Shown in pieces: positions 8,691 to 18,224 of a stretch of DNA of 53,481 nt. The stretch covers positions 1-53,481 of the forward strand of contig CALUSL010000013.1 in NCBI GenBank assembly GCA_944323425.1. The letters run 5' to 3'. Under the pieces are notes generated by a model that made no database searches, was not told the DNA's origin, and saw only the letters and a list, made by a program, of their open reading frames with translations. Positions within the stretch are counted from its first letter, which is position 1. Each line of letters begins with the position of its first letter. Origin of the DNA: Candidatus Gastranaerophilales bacterium. Lineage in GTDB: Bacteria; Cyanobacteriota; Vampirovibrionia; Gastranaerophilales; Gastranaerophilaceae. Made by a program: the position numbers and the translations under genes.

Positions 8691-8747
8691 AACAAACTCT
8701 CCCTCTACTATTTATTTATGAATAAATAATACAATAAAAAGAATCTA

Positions 8748-9218
8748 TTATGAATTTTTCATTTTTTCAATAACAGCTGTCGTAGATTTTCCCTCAACAA
8801 AGCTTATAAACTCAATTCTGCCGCCATTTGCCATAATAGCCTTTGCTTCAGGCAACGTTTCTACTGTATAATCAGCGCCTTTTGTATGAACATCCGGTTT
8901 TATTTCAACAAGCAGATTTTCAGGAGATGACTCATCAAACAATACAACATAATCAACACATGCAAGAGCACACAATATCTCTGCACGGTCATTTTCATTA
9001 TTAATCGGTCTGTCCGGTCCTTTTATTTTTTTTACGGAAACATCAGAATTCAACGCAACTATCAGTACATCAGCAAATGTCTTTGTTTTCTGCAAATAAC
9101 GCACATGCCCGACATGCAAAATATCAAAGCAGCCGTTTGTTGTAACAATAGTCTTTCCATCAGCCCGCAGCTCTTTCAAAAGAGCAGGCAAATCCTCTCT
9201 GTTAATCAGTTTTCCCAA
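8748..9218 (-). CDS. rfaE2: D-glycero-beta-D-manno-heptose 1-phosphate adenylyltransferase
   Basis: This nucleotidyltransferase makes ADP-heptose for the LPS inner core. The 156 residues equal the C-terminal half of bifunctional HldE. The diagnostic TNGCFDILHVGHVRYLQ (about residues 27-43) includes the HxGH ATP site. The start codon is TTG, placed directly after the TAA of rfaE1 and in the same frame, with GGAG 6 bases upstream inside rfaE1. No ATG offers a better start. Expression probably depends on re-initiation or limited readthrough from rfaE1. Confidence 0.92.
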   Translation of the reverse strand: MGKLINREDLPALLKELRADGKTIVTTNGCFDILHVGHVRYLQKTKTFADVLIVALNSDVSVKKIKGPDRPINNENDRAEILCALACVDYVVLFDESSPENLLVEIKPDVHTKGADYTVETLPEAKAIMANGGRIEFISFVEGKSTTAVIEKMKNS

Positions 9219-10235
9219 TTATATCTCCGTTCCAAGTTTTATATTATTGTATGCTACTTTTATAATCTCTTTTAGCTGCACGGGTTTTATTGCATAAGTT
9301 CCGACTTTTCGCACCGCTACAGCCGCAGCATAATTAGCAAGAGCAAGTGCCTCATCATATTTAAAATCCGAACAAACAAGCCCGAGCCCAAATCCGGCAA
9401 CAAATGTATCTCCGGCACCGGTCGCATCATAAACTTCCGTTGAATAAGATTTCAGATGTATTTCTTCTTTTCCGTCAAAATAATATGCACCATCGTCAGA
9501 CAATGTAATAACAACTTTGTCCGCCTTGCATATTTTTCTTAATTCCTGTGCTATTTCCTTTATAGGTCTGTCCGATGGCGATTTTGTCGCAATCAATGCC
9601 TCATTAATATTAGGCACAATAATATCAACACCCGAATATTTTGAAAAATCCTGTCCTTTAGGATCCATAAGGATAAGCTTTTTATGAGCTTTTGCCAGTT
9701 TTATTATCTTTTTAATGAGAGTGTTTGTTAATACTCCCTTTATGTAATCTGACAAAATAATTAAATCAACTTCATCAATTATTTTCTCCACATTTTCATA
9801 AAGTTGATTTGATATCTCATCAGAAACAGGTGTATTCACCTCATGATCAACACGGGCAAGATGTTTATTGTTGTGCGCCACAAGTCTTGTTTTTACAGTA
9901 GTAGGGCGAGCTTTGTCAACAACAATAAAATCACTGTTAATTTTATTTTTCTTTATAAGATTTTCAAAGAGATTTTTGTACAAATCATCGCCAATTACAC
10001 CGGAAAGAAAAACATACCCCCCGAGTGAAGCTATGTTGTTGGCGACATTGGAGGCTCCACCCGGGAGATATGTTTTGTTCTGCACCTCAAGAATCGGTAC
10101 AGGTGCTTCGGGAGAAAGTCTATTTGCCTTCCCCCAAAGATACTCGTCAAGTATTATATCCCCGAGAACAAGGATTTTTGCATTTTTAAAATTGTCAATT
10201 AGCGAAAATAAATTGTTCTTAAGGATTTTATCCAC
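9219..10235 (-). CDS. rfaE1: D-glycero-beta-D-manno-heptose 7-phosphate kinase
   Basis: A PfkB/ribokinase-family sugar kinase of 338 residues, matching the N-terminal half of HldE. It shows the family signature GGASNVANNIASLGG (about residues 57-71) and the catalytic signature DATGAGDTFVAGFG near the C-terminus. It phosphorylates heptose 7-phosphate at C1 on the way to ADP-heptose, while rfaE2 performs the adenylyl transfer. It starts 3 bases after the foldase gene stop. The two halves of HldE are separated only by one in-frame TAA. Confidence 0.93.
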   Translation of the reverse strand: MDKILKNNLFSLIDNFKNAKILVLGDIILDEYLWGKANRLSPEAPVPILEVQNKTYLPGGASNVANNIASLGGYVFLSGVIGDDLYKNLFENLIKKNKINSDFIVVDKARPTTVKTRLVAHNNKHLARVDHEVNTPVSDEISNQLYENVEKIIDEVDLIILSDYIKGVLTNTLIKKIIKLAKAHKKLILMDPKGQDFSKYSGVDIIVPNINEALIATKSPSDRPIKEIAQELRKICKADKVVITLSDDGAYYFDGKEEIHLKSYSTEVYDATGAGDTFVAGFGLGLVCSDFKYDEALALANYAAAVAVRKVGTYAIKPVQLKEIIKVAYNNIKLGTEI

Positions 10236-10238
10236 GTT

Positions 10239-11372
10239 TTATTCCTTTGCTGATTTTTGAGAATCCATCAAAGCAGGATTGCTTTTTGCCTGTTCCTTTA
10301 GTTGTTTTTGGATAACTTCAGGATTAAAGCTTGCATCCTTATATTCTATTTTAGCATTATTTTTCAAAGTGTTAACATATTCTTGCAAAACTTTTACTTT
10401 TTCTTGATTTTCAAGGAATGCCTTAATTTCAGGTTTTACCTTTTCAAAAGATTCAGCGCCGGCTTTCTTTCTGTCTGTAACATAAATTATATGATAGCCG
10501 TATGGAGTAACAACTATATCACTCAGAGTATTCGGTTTCATTGCAAAAGCAGCGTTAGCAAACGGTTCTACCATTTCTTCTTTGGCAAAGAAGCCCAAAT
10601 CTCCGCCTTGTTTAGCACTCATAGTATCATCTGAATTGTCTTTTGCAACTTTAGCAAATTTAGACGGGTCTTTTTTGAGTTCAGCCAGCAGTTTCTGCGC
10701 TTTTTCAAGTTTTTTGGACATTTCCTGTTTTACCTGAGCATCAATTTGTTCAGCAGTCAAACCCTTTCCTGCTTCTGATGTCGCAATTTTTTCTTTCAAT
10801 TCTTCAGCATTTGCACTGACAAGAATGTGAGAAGCTCTTACTTTGTCAGGATATTTGAACTGATCAATATTCTTTTCATAGAATTTTTTAGCTTCAGCAT
10901 CACCTACAGAAACTACAGAAAGAGTATCAACGAGTTTTTCAACTTTAACTTCATCCGTAAGGTCTTTTCTGAATTGTGCTGCAGAAATACCGTTTTCTTT
11001 TAAAATCTGGTTGAATTTTTCTTTTGAACCGACTTTATCAATAATGGTTTTCAATTTATTGTCTATATCTTCGTTAGAAACTTTTATATGTTTCTTTTTA
11101 ATTTCCTGATCCAGTAATTTTTTAACAATCAACTCATTAACTACTCTGTCCTTGAGCATAAGATGCATAAAGCTGTTCGGATCTTTTTTCATATCTATGC
11201 CCATCTGTGTGAACATAGAATTGTTTGCTACTGCATCAAAAGCCTGCTCATACTGCTGTTTTGTAATAGCTTCATTATTAACTTTAATGATTGCGTTTCT
11301 ATCATTTAGTACGCAACCGCTCAGCAACATTGTTGAGAGAGCAATTGTCGCTAATAATTTTGTTTTCTTCAT
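10239..11372 (-). CDS. PrsA/SurA-like peptidyl-prolyl isomerase lipoprotein
   Basis: A 377-residue foldase. The chosen ATG at 11372 has AAGGAG 6 bases upstream; a longer frame to 11414 lacks such a site. The signal peptide MKKTKLLATIALSTMLLSGC ends in a lipobox (LSGC), so the mature protein begins with a lipidated Cys20. A SurA_N-like helical region (about 30-165) precedes a parvulin/rotamase domain (about 170-300) with RASHILV and GGDLGFF. Lysine-rich helical extensions follow. It probably assists folding of exported or outer-membrane proteins. It follows mfd by 16 bases and precedes rfaE1 by 3. Confidence 0.88.
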   Translation of the reverse strand: MKKTKLLATIALSTMLLSGCVLNDRNAIIKVNNEAITKQQYEQAFDAVANNSMFTQMGIDMKKDPNSFMHLMLKDRVVNELIVKKLLDQEIKKKHIKVSNEDIDNKLKTIIDKVGSKEKFNQILKENGISAAQFRKDLTDEVKVEKLVDTLSVVSVGDAEAKKFYEKNIDQFKYPDKVRASHILVSANAEELKEKIATSEAGKGLTAEQIDAQVKQEMSKKLEKAQKLLAELKKDPSKFAKVAKDNSDDTMSAKQGGDLGFFAKEEMVEPFANAAFAMKPNTLSDIVVTPYGYHIIYVTDRKKAGAESFEKVKPEIKAFLENQEKVKVLQEYVNTLKNNAKIEYKDASFNPEVIQKQLKEQAKSNPALMDSQKSAKE

Positions 11373-11388
11373 TTGAAACTCCTTAAGT

Positions 11389-14300
11389 CTATTTGTTATT
11401 ATTTGTATATTCATAGCTAATCTTATTTATATAATAAAATAAATCCGCCAATATGTTAAATACTTCTTCAAAATTAAGAATAGCATTATTAAACAATAGT
11501 ATGGAATTGCCATCCCGGCAGGACTTAGGGGCAATTGTATATTTTATATATTTTGTAATATTTCGGTCTAATCTCGTCGCAATAATCCCCCATTCAGCTT
11601 TTGTATATGGCATGTAAATTCTGATATTCTCTGAAGTTTCTCTAATAAGAGTGATTCCTGCCTGAGTTGCAAGCAATCGCAGGTGTATAAGCTTTATAAG
11701 ATTTTCCACTTCTTGAGGTATTTTGGAAAACCTGTCAATCCACTCATCCCTGATTAAATTCAATTCATCAACAGTTGCAACATCGGCAAGTCTTTTATAC
11801 TCAATCATTTTTTGTTCTTTTGAGCCGACCCATTCATCAGGAATAAACGCCGTAACATTTATATCAACAATAGCCGGCTGATGTTTTTCGACTTCTGTAT
11901 TGTTTAATTCATTTATTGTTTCTTCCAGAAGCTGACAGTATGTATCAAAACCGACGCTGGTCATATGCCCGTGCTGTTTTGTGCCGAGAATATTGCCCAC
12001 ACCTCTGATTTCTATATCTCTCAACGCAATTTGATATCCGCCGCCAAGTGTAGAAAACTCCTTGATTGCCGCCAGTCTCTGTATCGCCTCTGCCGTAAGT
12101 TCTTTTTTAGGACGATAAAAACAATAACAATATGCCTGTCTGTCCGAACGTCCGACACGACCGCGAAGCTGATAAAGCTGTGCAAGCCCGAATCTATCAG
12201 CATCGTAGATTATCATAGTGTTTGCGTTAGGAATATCGAGTCCGGACTCAATAATCGTTGTACAAAGCAAAATATCATATTTATGCTCCGCATACTCTAC
12301 CATAATTTTTTCAAGTACTTTTTCATCAAGTTGTCCATGCGCAACTGCAATTCTGGCATTGGGAACAATTTCCTGCAGCTGGTTAGCAAATTCATAAATT
12401 GTTTCTACCCTGTTGTAAAGAAAAAAGACCTGCCCATCGCGTTCAAGCTCATGGTTTATTGCATTTTTTACATAAGTATCATTATAAACACCGACATAGG
12501 TTTTTACCGGAAGTCTGTTCATCGGAGCCGTATTAATCACACTCATATCTTTAATACCGGATAATGACATATAAAGAGTTCTGGGAATGGGAGTTGCTGA
12601 CATGCTGAGAATATCAATATTCTTTCTCATCATTTTCAGTTTTTCTTTATGCTTAACCCCGAATCTGTGCTCCTCGTCTATTACAAGAAGTCCGAGATTT
12701 TTAAACACTATATCATTCTGCAAAAGCCTGTGTGTTCCGACAACAACATCACATTCACCCGTTGTAATATTTTTTATGGTTTGTTTTTGTTCTTTTGCTG
12801 TTCTAAATCTTGACAACAACTCAACTTTAACAGGAAAAGGTTTAAAACGTTCCGAGATAGTCTGAAAATGTTGCAGCGCAAGTATCGTTGTAGGTACTAT
12901 AATTGCAGCCTGTCTGCCGGACATAACAGCCTTGAATATAGCACGTATAGCAACTTCAGTTTTTCCAAATCCAACATCAGCACATATCAGCCTATCCATA
13001 GGTTTTGGATTTTCCATGTCCGCTTTTGTTTCCTGAATTGCCTTCATCTGGTCCGGAGTTTCCGTAAACTCAAAAGCATCCTCCATTTCATACTGCCATA
13101 CTGTATCGGGTTCAAATGCAATACCCTCTGAAATTTCACGTTTTGCATAAAGTCTCAGTAAATCTTTTGCTATATCTTCAATTGCCTTTTTCGCTCTGGT
13201 TTTTGTATTTTGCCAGTCATTACCGCCCATTCGCGAGAGTTTGGGATGTACGCTGCCAGAACCTCTATAACGTGCAAGAAGGTTTATTTGTTCCGCCGGC
13301 ATATGTAACTTGTCACCTGCAGCATATTCAATAGTCAAATAGTCTTTTTCCTGTCCGTCAATTTCCTGTTTTGAAAGACCTTTATATAACCCTACACCAT
13401 GCACGGAATGAACAACGTATTCACCCTCTTTTATATCATTTATAGACTCAATGTATTCTGCTTTTTCCTTATAGTAAGACTGTTTTTGACCGGTAATGTC
13501 TTTTGATTTTTTATTGAATAATTCTTTGTCAGTCAAGACAACAAGCTTTAAATCCTCAACCGCAGAACCGCCCAGTGCCAAATTCTCCGCAATATAAACA
13601 CATTCTCTGTCAGAAAAATTTTCAGAATACGGTATTCCAAAATCATTCAAAATTTCTTCAACGCGTTTACGATAGTCAGTTGCAACAATCAGTTTGTATC
13701 CTGTTTTTATTTTTTCTTCAATAAAAACGGCTATATCATCAATGCGGGAAGAAAATCCGGAAATCAAAGAACTGTCAAAGTCAACCACAAAATCCGAATA
13801 AAAATCCATAAAGTTGTCAAAAAATACTTTTTCAAGGTTTGCTGTTGATTTATAAAATTCGTCATAAGTAACATGATTTTTAAATTTCAGAGGAAGATTC
13901 AATGCTCTGGTGTTATTTTCATCAATCTGTTTGTCATATATTTCATCCAGCTGTCTGTATCTCGAGAAAATTTCTGTCGACTCATCAAAAACAACAAGAA
14001 ATTCGCTATCAGCAAGCTCTATCAGACTTTTTAGACGCTGATTAAAATAAGTCTGCAAATACTCAATACCATCGAAATACCCTTCATTATCCACTTTTTC
14101 CAAAGTTTCATTCAGTAACTCTTGTGCCAGATTGAGATTATCACCGTAGTCTGTTTCTTTAACAAGCTCTGTAACCATCTGTTTAAAGTCTTTTATATTT
14201 TGCTCATTAAGTATAAATTTATAAACAGGGAGTATATCAATTTCTTTTATCTTTTTTATACTTCGTTGTGTTTCGTTATTAAAATATCTGATATCAACAA

Positions 14301-14883
14301 CAGTATCACCCCACAGCTCGATACGAACAGGTTTTCCATTTTCTGTATGTGTGTAGATATCAATAATATCGCCTCTAACACTAAATTCACCAATATCACT
14401 GACCATTGTAACCCGCTTATATCCCATTGAAACGAGTTTTGACGGAAGGTCAGAAAGATTAATTTCACTATCAACTTTTATATTAAAAGAATTTTTTTCG
14501 TAAAAATCAACAGCAGGAAATTTCTCGGTTAAAGCTTTCACCGGAACGAGCAGAAGATTCTCGTTAAGCAGATTTTTGAGTATGGATATCTGCTGTGAGT
14601 ATTTGTACAGATTACCGGAAACACCGTCATAAGGAGATACATCCTGATAAGGGAAAATTTTTGAAGTAATATCAAAAAGTTTCTCAAGGTCATGTTTATA
14701 TTTCAGGGCATTTTGTTCTGTATTTGTTATAAAAATTACTTTTTTTGTCAATGAAATTTCTGCAAGTAAAAACAGCCTTAAAAAAGCAGTTAACCCGGTA
14801 AGAGTAAACGAATGGTTTTTTCTTAAAAACGCATTTGTTTTTTCAATATTCAAATAATTTTTACTGTTAATGTAATTTAGCAT
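11389..14883 (-). CDS. mfd: Transcription-repair coupling factor
   Basis: Mfd is an ATP-dependent DNA translocase that removes stalled RNA polymerase and recruits UvrA. The 1164 residues match the family. The domain order is UvrB-like N-terminal region, RNA-polymerase interaction domain beginning at EGEYVVHSVHGVGLYKG (about residue 500), then RecG-like helicase motifs: Walker A ADVGFGKTEVA, DEEH box IDEEHRFG, motif III SATPIPRTL, motif VI QLRGRVGRS. A C-terminal TRCF domain follows. It lies 24 bases downstream of priA. Confidence 0.96.
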   Translation of the reverse strand: MLNYINSKNYLNIEKTNAFLRKNHSFTLTGLTAFLRLFLLAEISLTKKVIFITNTEQNALKYKHDLEKLFDITSKIFPYQDVSPYDGVSGNLYKYSQQISILKNLLNENLLLVPVKALTEKFPAVDFYEKNSFNIKVDSEINLSDLPSKLVSMGYKRVTMVSDIGEFSVRGDIIDIYTHTENGKPVRIELWGDTVVDIRYFNNETQRSIKKIKEIDILPVYKFILNEQNIKDFKQMVTELVKETDYGDNLNLAQELLNETLEKVDNEGYFDGIEYLQTYFNQRLKSLIELADSEFLVVFDESTEIFSRYRQLDEIYDKQIDENNTRALNLPLKFKNHVTYDEFYKSTANLEKVFFDNFMDFYSDFVVDFDSSLISGFSSRIDDIAVFIEEKIKTGYKLIVATDYRKRVEEILNDFGIPYSENFSDRECVYIAENLALGGSAVEDLKLVVLTDKELFNKKSKDITGQKQSYYKEKAEYIESINDIKEGEYVVHSVHGVGLYKGLSKQEIDGQEKDYLTIEYAAGDKLHMPAEQINLLARYRGSGSVHPKLSRMGGNDWQNTKTRAKKAIEDIAKDLLRLYAKREISEGIAFEPDTVWQYEMEDAFEFTETPDQMKAIQETKADMENPKPMDRLICADVGFGKTEVAIRAIFKAVMSGRQAAIIVPTTILALQHFQTISERFKPFPVKVELLSRFRTAKEQKQTIKNITTGECDVVVGTHRLLQNDIVFKNLGLLVIDEEHRFGVKHKEKLKMMRKNIDILSMSATPIPRTLYMSLSGIKDMSVINTAPMNRLPVKTYVGVYNDTYVKNAINHELERDGQVFFLYNRVETIYEFANQLQEIVPNARIAVAHGQLDEKVLEKIMVEYAEHKYDILLCTTIIESGLDIPNANTMIIYDADRFGLAQLYQLRGRVGRSDRQAYCYCFYRPKKELTAEAIQRLAAIKEFSTLGGGYQIALRDIEIRGVGNILGTKQHGHMTSVGFDTYCQLLEETINELNNTEVEKHQPAIVDINVTAFIPDEWVGSKEQKMIEYKRLADVATVDELNLIRDEWIDRFSKIPQEVENLIKLIHLRLLATQAGITLIRETSENIRIYMPYTKAEWGIIATRLDRNITKYIKYTIAPKSCRDGNSILLFNNAILNFEEVFNILADLFYYINKISYEYTNNNK

Positions 14884-14907
14884 GTAGTTATTTTAGCACC
14901 AAAAGAG

Positions 14908-17322
14908 CTACAATATATCCAATGGGTCAACATCAACAGTCATTTTTATATCATTCGGAAGTTTAACAGAAGAAAGAAACTTTGTGATAAACCTGTGTCC
15001 ACGTTCTTCTAGTTTATTTTTAATAATAATCTGATATCTGTAATTTTCCTGCAATCGTTCAAGCACGCATTGCGTAGCCCCGAGCACAGCTATAGGCTCT
15101 GTTAAATTGTGTCTGTTTACAATATCTTTCAGCCTCATTGCTATTTCTTCAGCACTCCGTTCTGCTCTGTATTGGTTAACAGACGACAGCACAATCCTGA
15201 TTATTTTACTAAACGGCGGATAATCAAACATTTCTCTTGCGTCTATTTCCGTTCTGTAAAAACTCATATAATCCTGCTTTTGAGCAGTCTCAAGTGCAAA
15301 AAACTCGGGATTAAAAGTCTGAAAGTATACACTACCTTTTAACTCCGAACGCCCTGCCCGTCCTGCAACCTGCGTCAATAGCTGGAAACCTCGCTCGCAA
15401 GAACGGAAATCAGGCAGGTTAAAACTTCCGTCTGCATTTATTACTCCGACAAGGGTAACATTAGGATTATCCAATCCTTTAGCAATCATCTGTGTTCCGA
15501 TTAAAATGTCGATATCACCGTTAGCAAAGTCATTCAATATTTCAACATGCCTGTTTTTCTTCGCCAGCGAATCACTGTCCAATCTTTCTATTCTTGCATC
15601 AGGAAACAGTTTCTGGGCTATGATTTCAACTTTTTGCACTCCTGTGCCGCAATTTTTTAGTGCGTTACTGCCGCATTTCGGGCAGGTTTCAGGCATAATA
15701 ATTTCTTCATTACAGTAATGGCATTTTAATGTTTGGGTCTGTGAATGAAAAACCAGCGGTATTGCGCATTTGCTGCACTGTATTACGTCCCCGCATGCCA
15801 GACACTGTGTATATTTTGAAAATCCGCGTCTGTTCATCAAAAGAAGTGTTTGTTTTTTCTCCTCTAAATTTTTCTCAATCGCACTCACAAGCTGGCGGGA
15901 AAAAATACCATGATTTTTTCTAAAAATCTCCTCTCTCATATCAATAACATGGACATCAGCAAGTTCGTAATTGTTGTATCTATGTTTCATTTCTATCAAA
16001 TTTTTAGAATTTACGGCACGGTAATATGTGCTTACATCAGGGGTTGCACTTCCAAGAATAAGCGGACATCCGTTCAATTCCGCGAGTTTGCCGGCGACGT
16101 CCTTTGCATTATATCGAGGAGAAGGAGTAGTCTGTTTATAAGAGCTTTCGTGCTCCTCATCGATAATAATTGCACCAATATTTTTTAATGGAGCAAAAAC
16201 TGCAGAACGCGCTCCGGCAAGAATTTTGATTTCATTATTTTGAATCTTATTCCAGACGTCATATCTTTCACCGTCAGAAATATTAGAATGCCAGATTGCA
16301 ACATTTTCTGTGCCAAAACGTTTTGCAATTCGCTTTGTCAGCATCGAAGCAAGTGCAATTTCAGGAGCAAGAAACAAAACATTTTTTCCCTGCTCAATGA
16401 CCTTCCTGATTACATTAAAATAGACCTCTGTCTTTCCTGATGATGTAACACCGTGAAGGAGAATAGTTTCTGACGTATCAAGTTTTTTTATGATTTTTTC
16501 ATAAGCTTTTTGCTGCTCATCAGACAATAAAGGGAAATCTTCAGTTTTTTCAGTTTTAAATATATCAAGAGGATTTCTGTACACATCTCTTTCTATAATT
16601 TCAACATATCCGCAGTCAGCAAGCTTTTTAACAGTATTTCTGGTAGTTTTTACATCTTTTTCAAAATCTATAAGTCTTGTTTCCCCTAATTTTTCCAAAC
16701 ATTCAAGAATTTCCATCTGTCTCGAAGATGCACCGTCTTTTGATTTATACTTAATAAATTTTTCAAACTGTTGTTTTTGTGCAGAGTCATCGAGGATATT
16801 CTCAATCTTTACCATCCCCTTATTCTTTAACTTTCTAAGGGTTGTATAAAATTTGGAGGATGACAGCTTTGTTCGTTTTAACAAAACAGAAACGTATATA
16901 GGTTTATTATTCAAATTGTCCAGTATGATATTTTCAGTTTCATTTTCACCAACTGCATTCTCTGTCCTTTGCACAAGTCTTTTGGACTGTTTCAAAAATT
17001 TCATGGGTATTGCGCATTCCAATACGCTCTGGATATCCGAAAAATAATATGATGAAACCCATTCCAAAAATTGTAAATATTTTAAATCGAAAAGCGGTTT
17101 TTCATCTAAAATTTCAACTATAGACTTTGCCTTTATATTCTCGGGAAGATAATTAGAAAACCCTGTAACAAAAGCATTTATCAGTCCCATTTTCCCAAAA
17201 GGAACCAGCACAGGTTGACCGATTTTTATTTCACTTTTTAAAATATCAGGTATAAGATAGCTGAACGTCTTAACACCCATTCCGCTAATACATGTAAGAA
17301 TTTGGGCATATTTGTTCAACAT
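14908..17322 (-). CDS. priA: Primosomal protein N', replication-restart helicase PriA
   Basis: PriA reloads the replisome at collapsed forks. The chosen ATG at 17322 gives 804 residues beginning MLNKYAQILT, where the family N-terminal DNA-binding domain starts, with AAGAG 6 bases upstream. A longer frame begins at a TTG (17373) and overlaps the upstream gene; it may be the annotated start. The 3'-DNA-binding segment IGQPVLVPFG lies near the N-terminus. Helicase motifs include LLHGVTSSGKTEVY (Walker A), IIIDEEHESSYK and QVAGRAGRS. Four CxxC pairs (CLACGD, CSKCA, CHYCNE, CPKCG) form the two zinc sites. Confidence 0.95.
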   Translation of the reverse strand: MLNKYAQILTCISGMGVKTFSYLIPDILKSEIKIGQPVLVPFGKMGLINAFVTGFSNYLPENIKAKSIVEILDEKPLFDLKYLQFLEWVSSYYFSDIQSVLECAIPMKFLKQSKRLVQRTENAVGENETENIILDNLNNKPIYVSVLLKRTKLSSSKFYTTLRKLKNKGMVKIENILDDSAQKQQFEKFIKYKSKDGASSRQMEILECLEKLGETRLIDFEKDVKTTRNTVKKLADCGYVEIIERDVYRNPLDIFKTEKTEDFPLLSDEQQKAYEKIIKKLDTSETILLHGVTSSGKTEVYFNVIRKVIEQGKNVLFLAPEIALASMLTKRIAKRFGTENVAIWHSNISDGERYDVWNKIQNNEIKILAGARSAVFAPLKNIGAIIIDEEHESSYKQTTPSPRYNAKDVAGKLAELNGCPLILGSATPDVSTYYRAVNSKNLIEMKHRYNNYELADVHVIDMREEIFRKNHGIFSRQLVSAIEKNLEEKKQTLLLMNRRGFSKYTQCLACGDVIQCSKCAIPLVFHSQTQTLKCHYCNEEIIMPETCPKCGSNALKNCGTGVQKVEIIAQKLFPDARIERLDSDSLAKKNRHVEILNDFANGDIDILIGTQMIAKGLDNPNVTLVGVINADGSFNLPDFRSCERGFQLLTQVAGRAGRSELKGSVYFQTFNPEFFALETAQKQDYMSFYRTEIDAREMFDYPPFSKIIRIVLSSVNQYRAERSAEEIAMRLKDIVNRHNLTEPIAVLGATQCVLERLQENYRYQIIIKNKLEERGHRFITKFLSSVKLPNDIKMTVDVDPLDIL

Positions 17323-17359
17323 GCCCAACTCTTGAATATTCTTTTCTGTATCCGGTGTA

Positions 17360-17602
17360 CTATTCTTCTTCAACTGTCATTAATTCTTTCATAGCTTCAT
17401 CAACAGCATCTCTCAACAGTTCGAGATTGTCAGGTGCAACAGTTACACCTTTTTTTGTAGGAAGCCAGTTTAAACCGTCATCTGTAGTATAAAAAATTCT
17501 TAAATCAAGGTAGCATTTACCTTTGTATTCATTTATTGAAATTTGAAGCTGCTCTGTAGCACTTCTGGGGATTGTTGCAATTAATTTAGGTTCTGTAGCC
17601 AT
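17360..17602 (-). CDS. PC4/p15-like single-stranded DNA-binding protein
   Basis: An 80-residue protein starting MATEPKL at 17602, with GAGG 8 bases upstream; a weaker ATG lies six codons earlier (17620). The core ISINEYKGKCYLDLRIFY followed by GLNWLPTKKGVTV and a C-terminal helix matches the transcriptional coactivator p15 (PC4) fold. This fold is a small dimeric beta-sheet plus helix that binds single-stranded or unwound DNA. Bacterial members are uncharacterised in most lineages. It is the first gene of a run leading into priA and mfd, so a role at exposed ssDNA during repair or transcription is a reasonable inference. Confidence 0.78.
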   Translation of the reverse strand: MATEPKLIATIPRSATEQLQISINEYKGKCYLDLRIFYTTDDGLNWLPTKKGVTVAPDNLELLRDAVDEAMKELMTVEEE

Positions 17603-17660
17603 GTCATTTTCCTCTTTCATACTAATTCATTTGTTCAAGCTATATTTTAGCATGTAAATT

Positions 17661-18224
17661 TTATTCACAACTAAATTTTACATCTCTGTTATATATTTGT
17701 TTCATTAAATCTGATTTTTCAACTGCCATCTCGAATTTCGGAGTAAATCCCAGAGTTTTAAAGTGAAAAACGATACAATCTTCATTAACGTCAGCACTAA
17801 TTCCGAGTATAAGATTTTTATGAGGTTTATCAAGCCCGTCTGCAATTTTTAATATTGCGGCAAGTTTGGAAACTTTTATTCTGTCATTTTCTTCCAAGGC
17901 GGCATAATCTTCATGTTTTTCAACATTCGGTAGAGCACAACGATGATATCTGGCAATATTTCCTATTAGCAATTTCTCATATTCGCTATACTCTGGAATT
18001 TCAAGTTGCTTTATCAATGTAAGAGAATGCTTGTGATGAGATTTTTTGTCCACGCAATATCCTATGTCATGCAACAGCGCCGCAGCTTTCAAGTACTCTT
18101 TATCCTTTTCTGAAAACTCATTTGTCAGCGCATTTATCGCATCAAAAAGCATCAATGTATAACTTTTCACCTGCAGAGCGTGATCTATATTTATATTGTA
18201 TTTTTCAATAATATTCTCTATCAT
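17661..18224 (-). CDS. HD-domain phosphohydrolase resembling the Ppx/GppA C-terminal domain
   Basis: In this 187-residue protein, HD lies at residues 52-53 within AALLHDIGY, followed by the KSHHKHS segment and IARYHR. The segment RIKVSKLAAILKIADGLD (about 116-133) is characteristic of the helical C-terminal HD domain of exopolyphosphatase/pppGpp phosphatase, but the N-terminal ASKHA phosphatase domain is missing. It could act on a nucleotide or polyphosphate second messenger; the substrate is not determined. Its ATG overlaps the end of cheA by 4 bases, so the two are translationally coupled. Confidence 0.72.
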   Translation of the reverse strand: MIENIIEKYNINIDHALQVKSYTLMLFDAINALTNEFSEKDKEYLKAAALLHDIGYCVDKKSHHKHSLTLIKQLEIPEYSEYEKLLIGNIARYHRCALPNVEKHEDYAALEENDRIKVSKLAAILKIADGLDKPHKNLILGISADVNEDCIVFHFKTLGFTPKFEMAVEKSDLMKQIYNRDVKFSCE

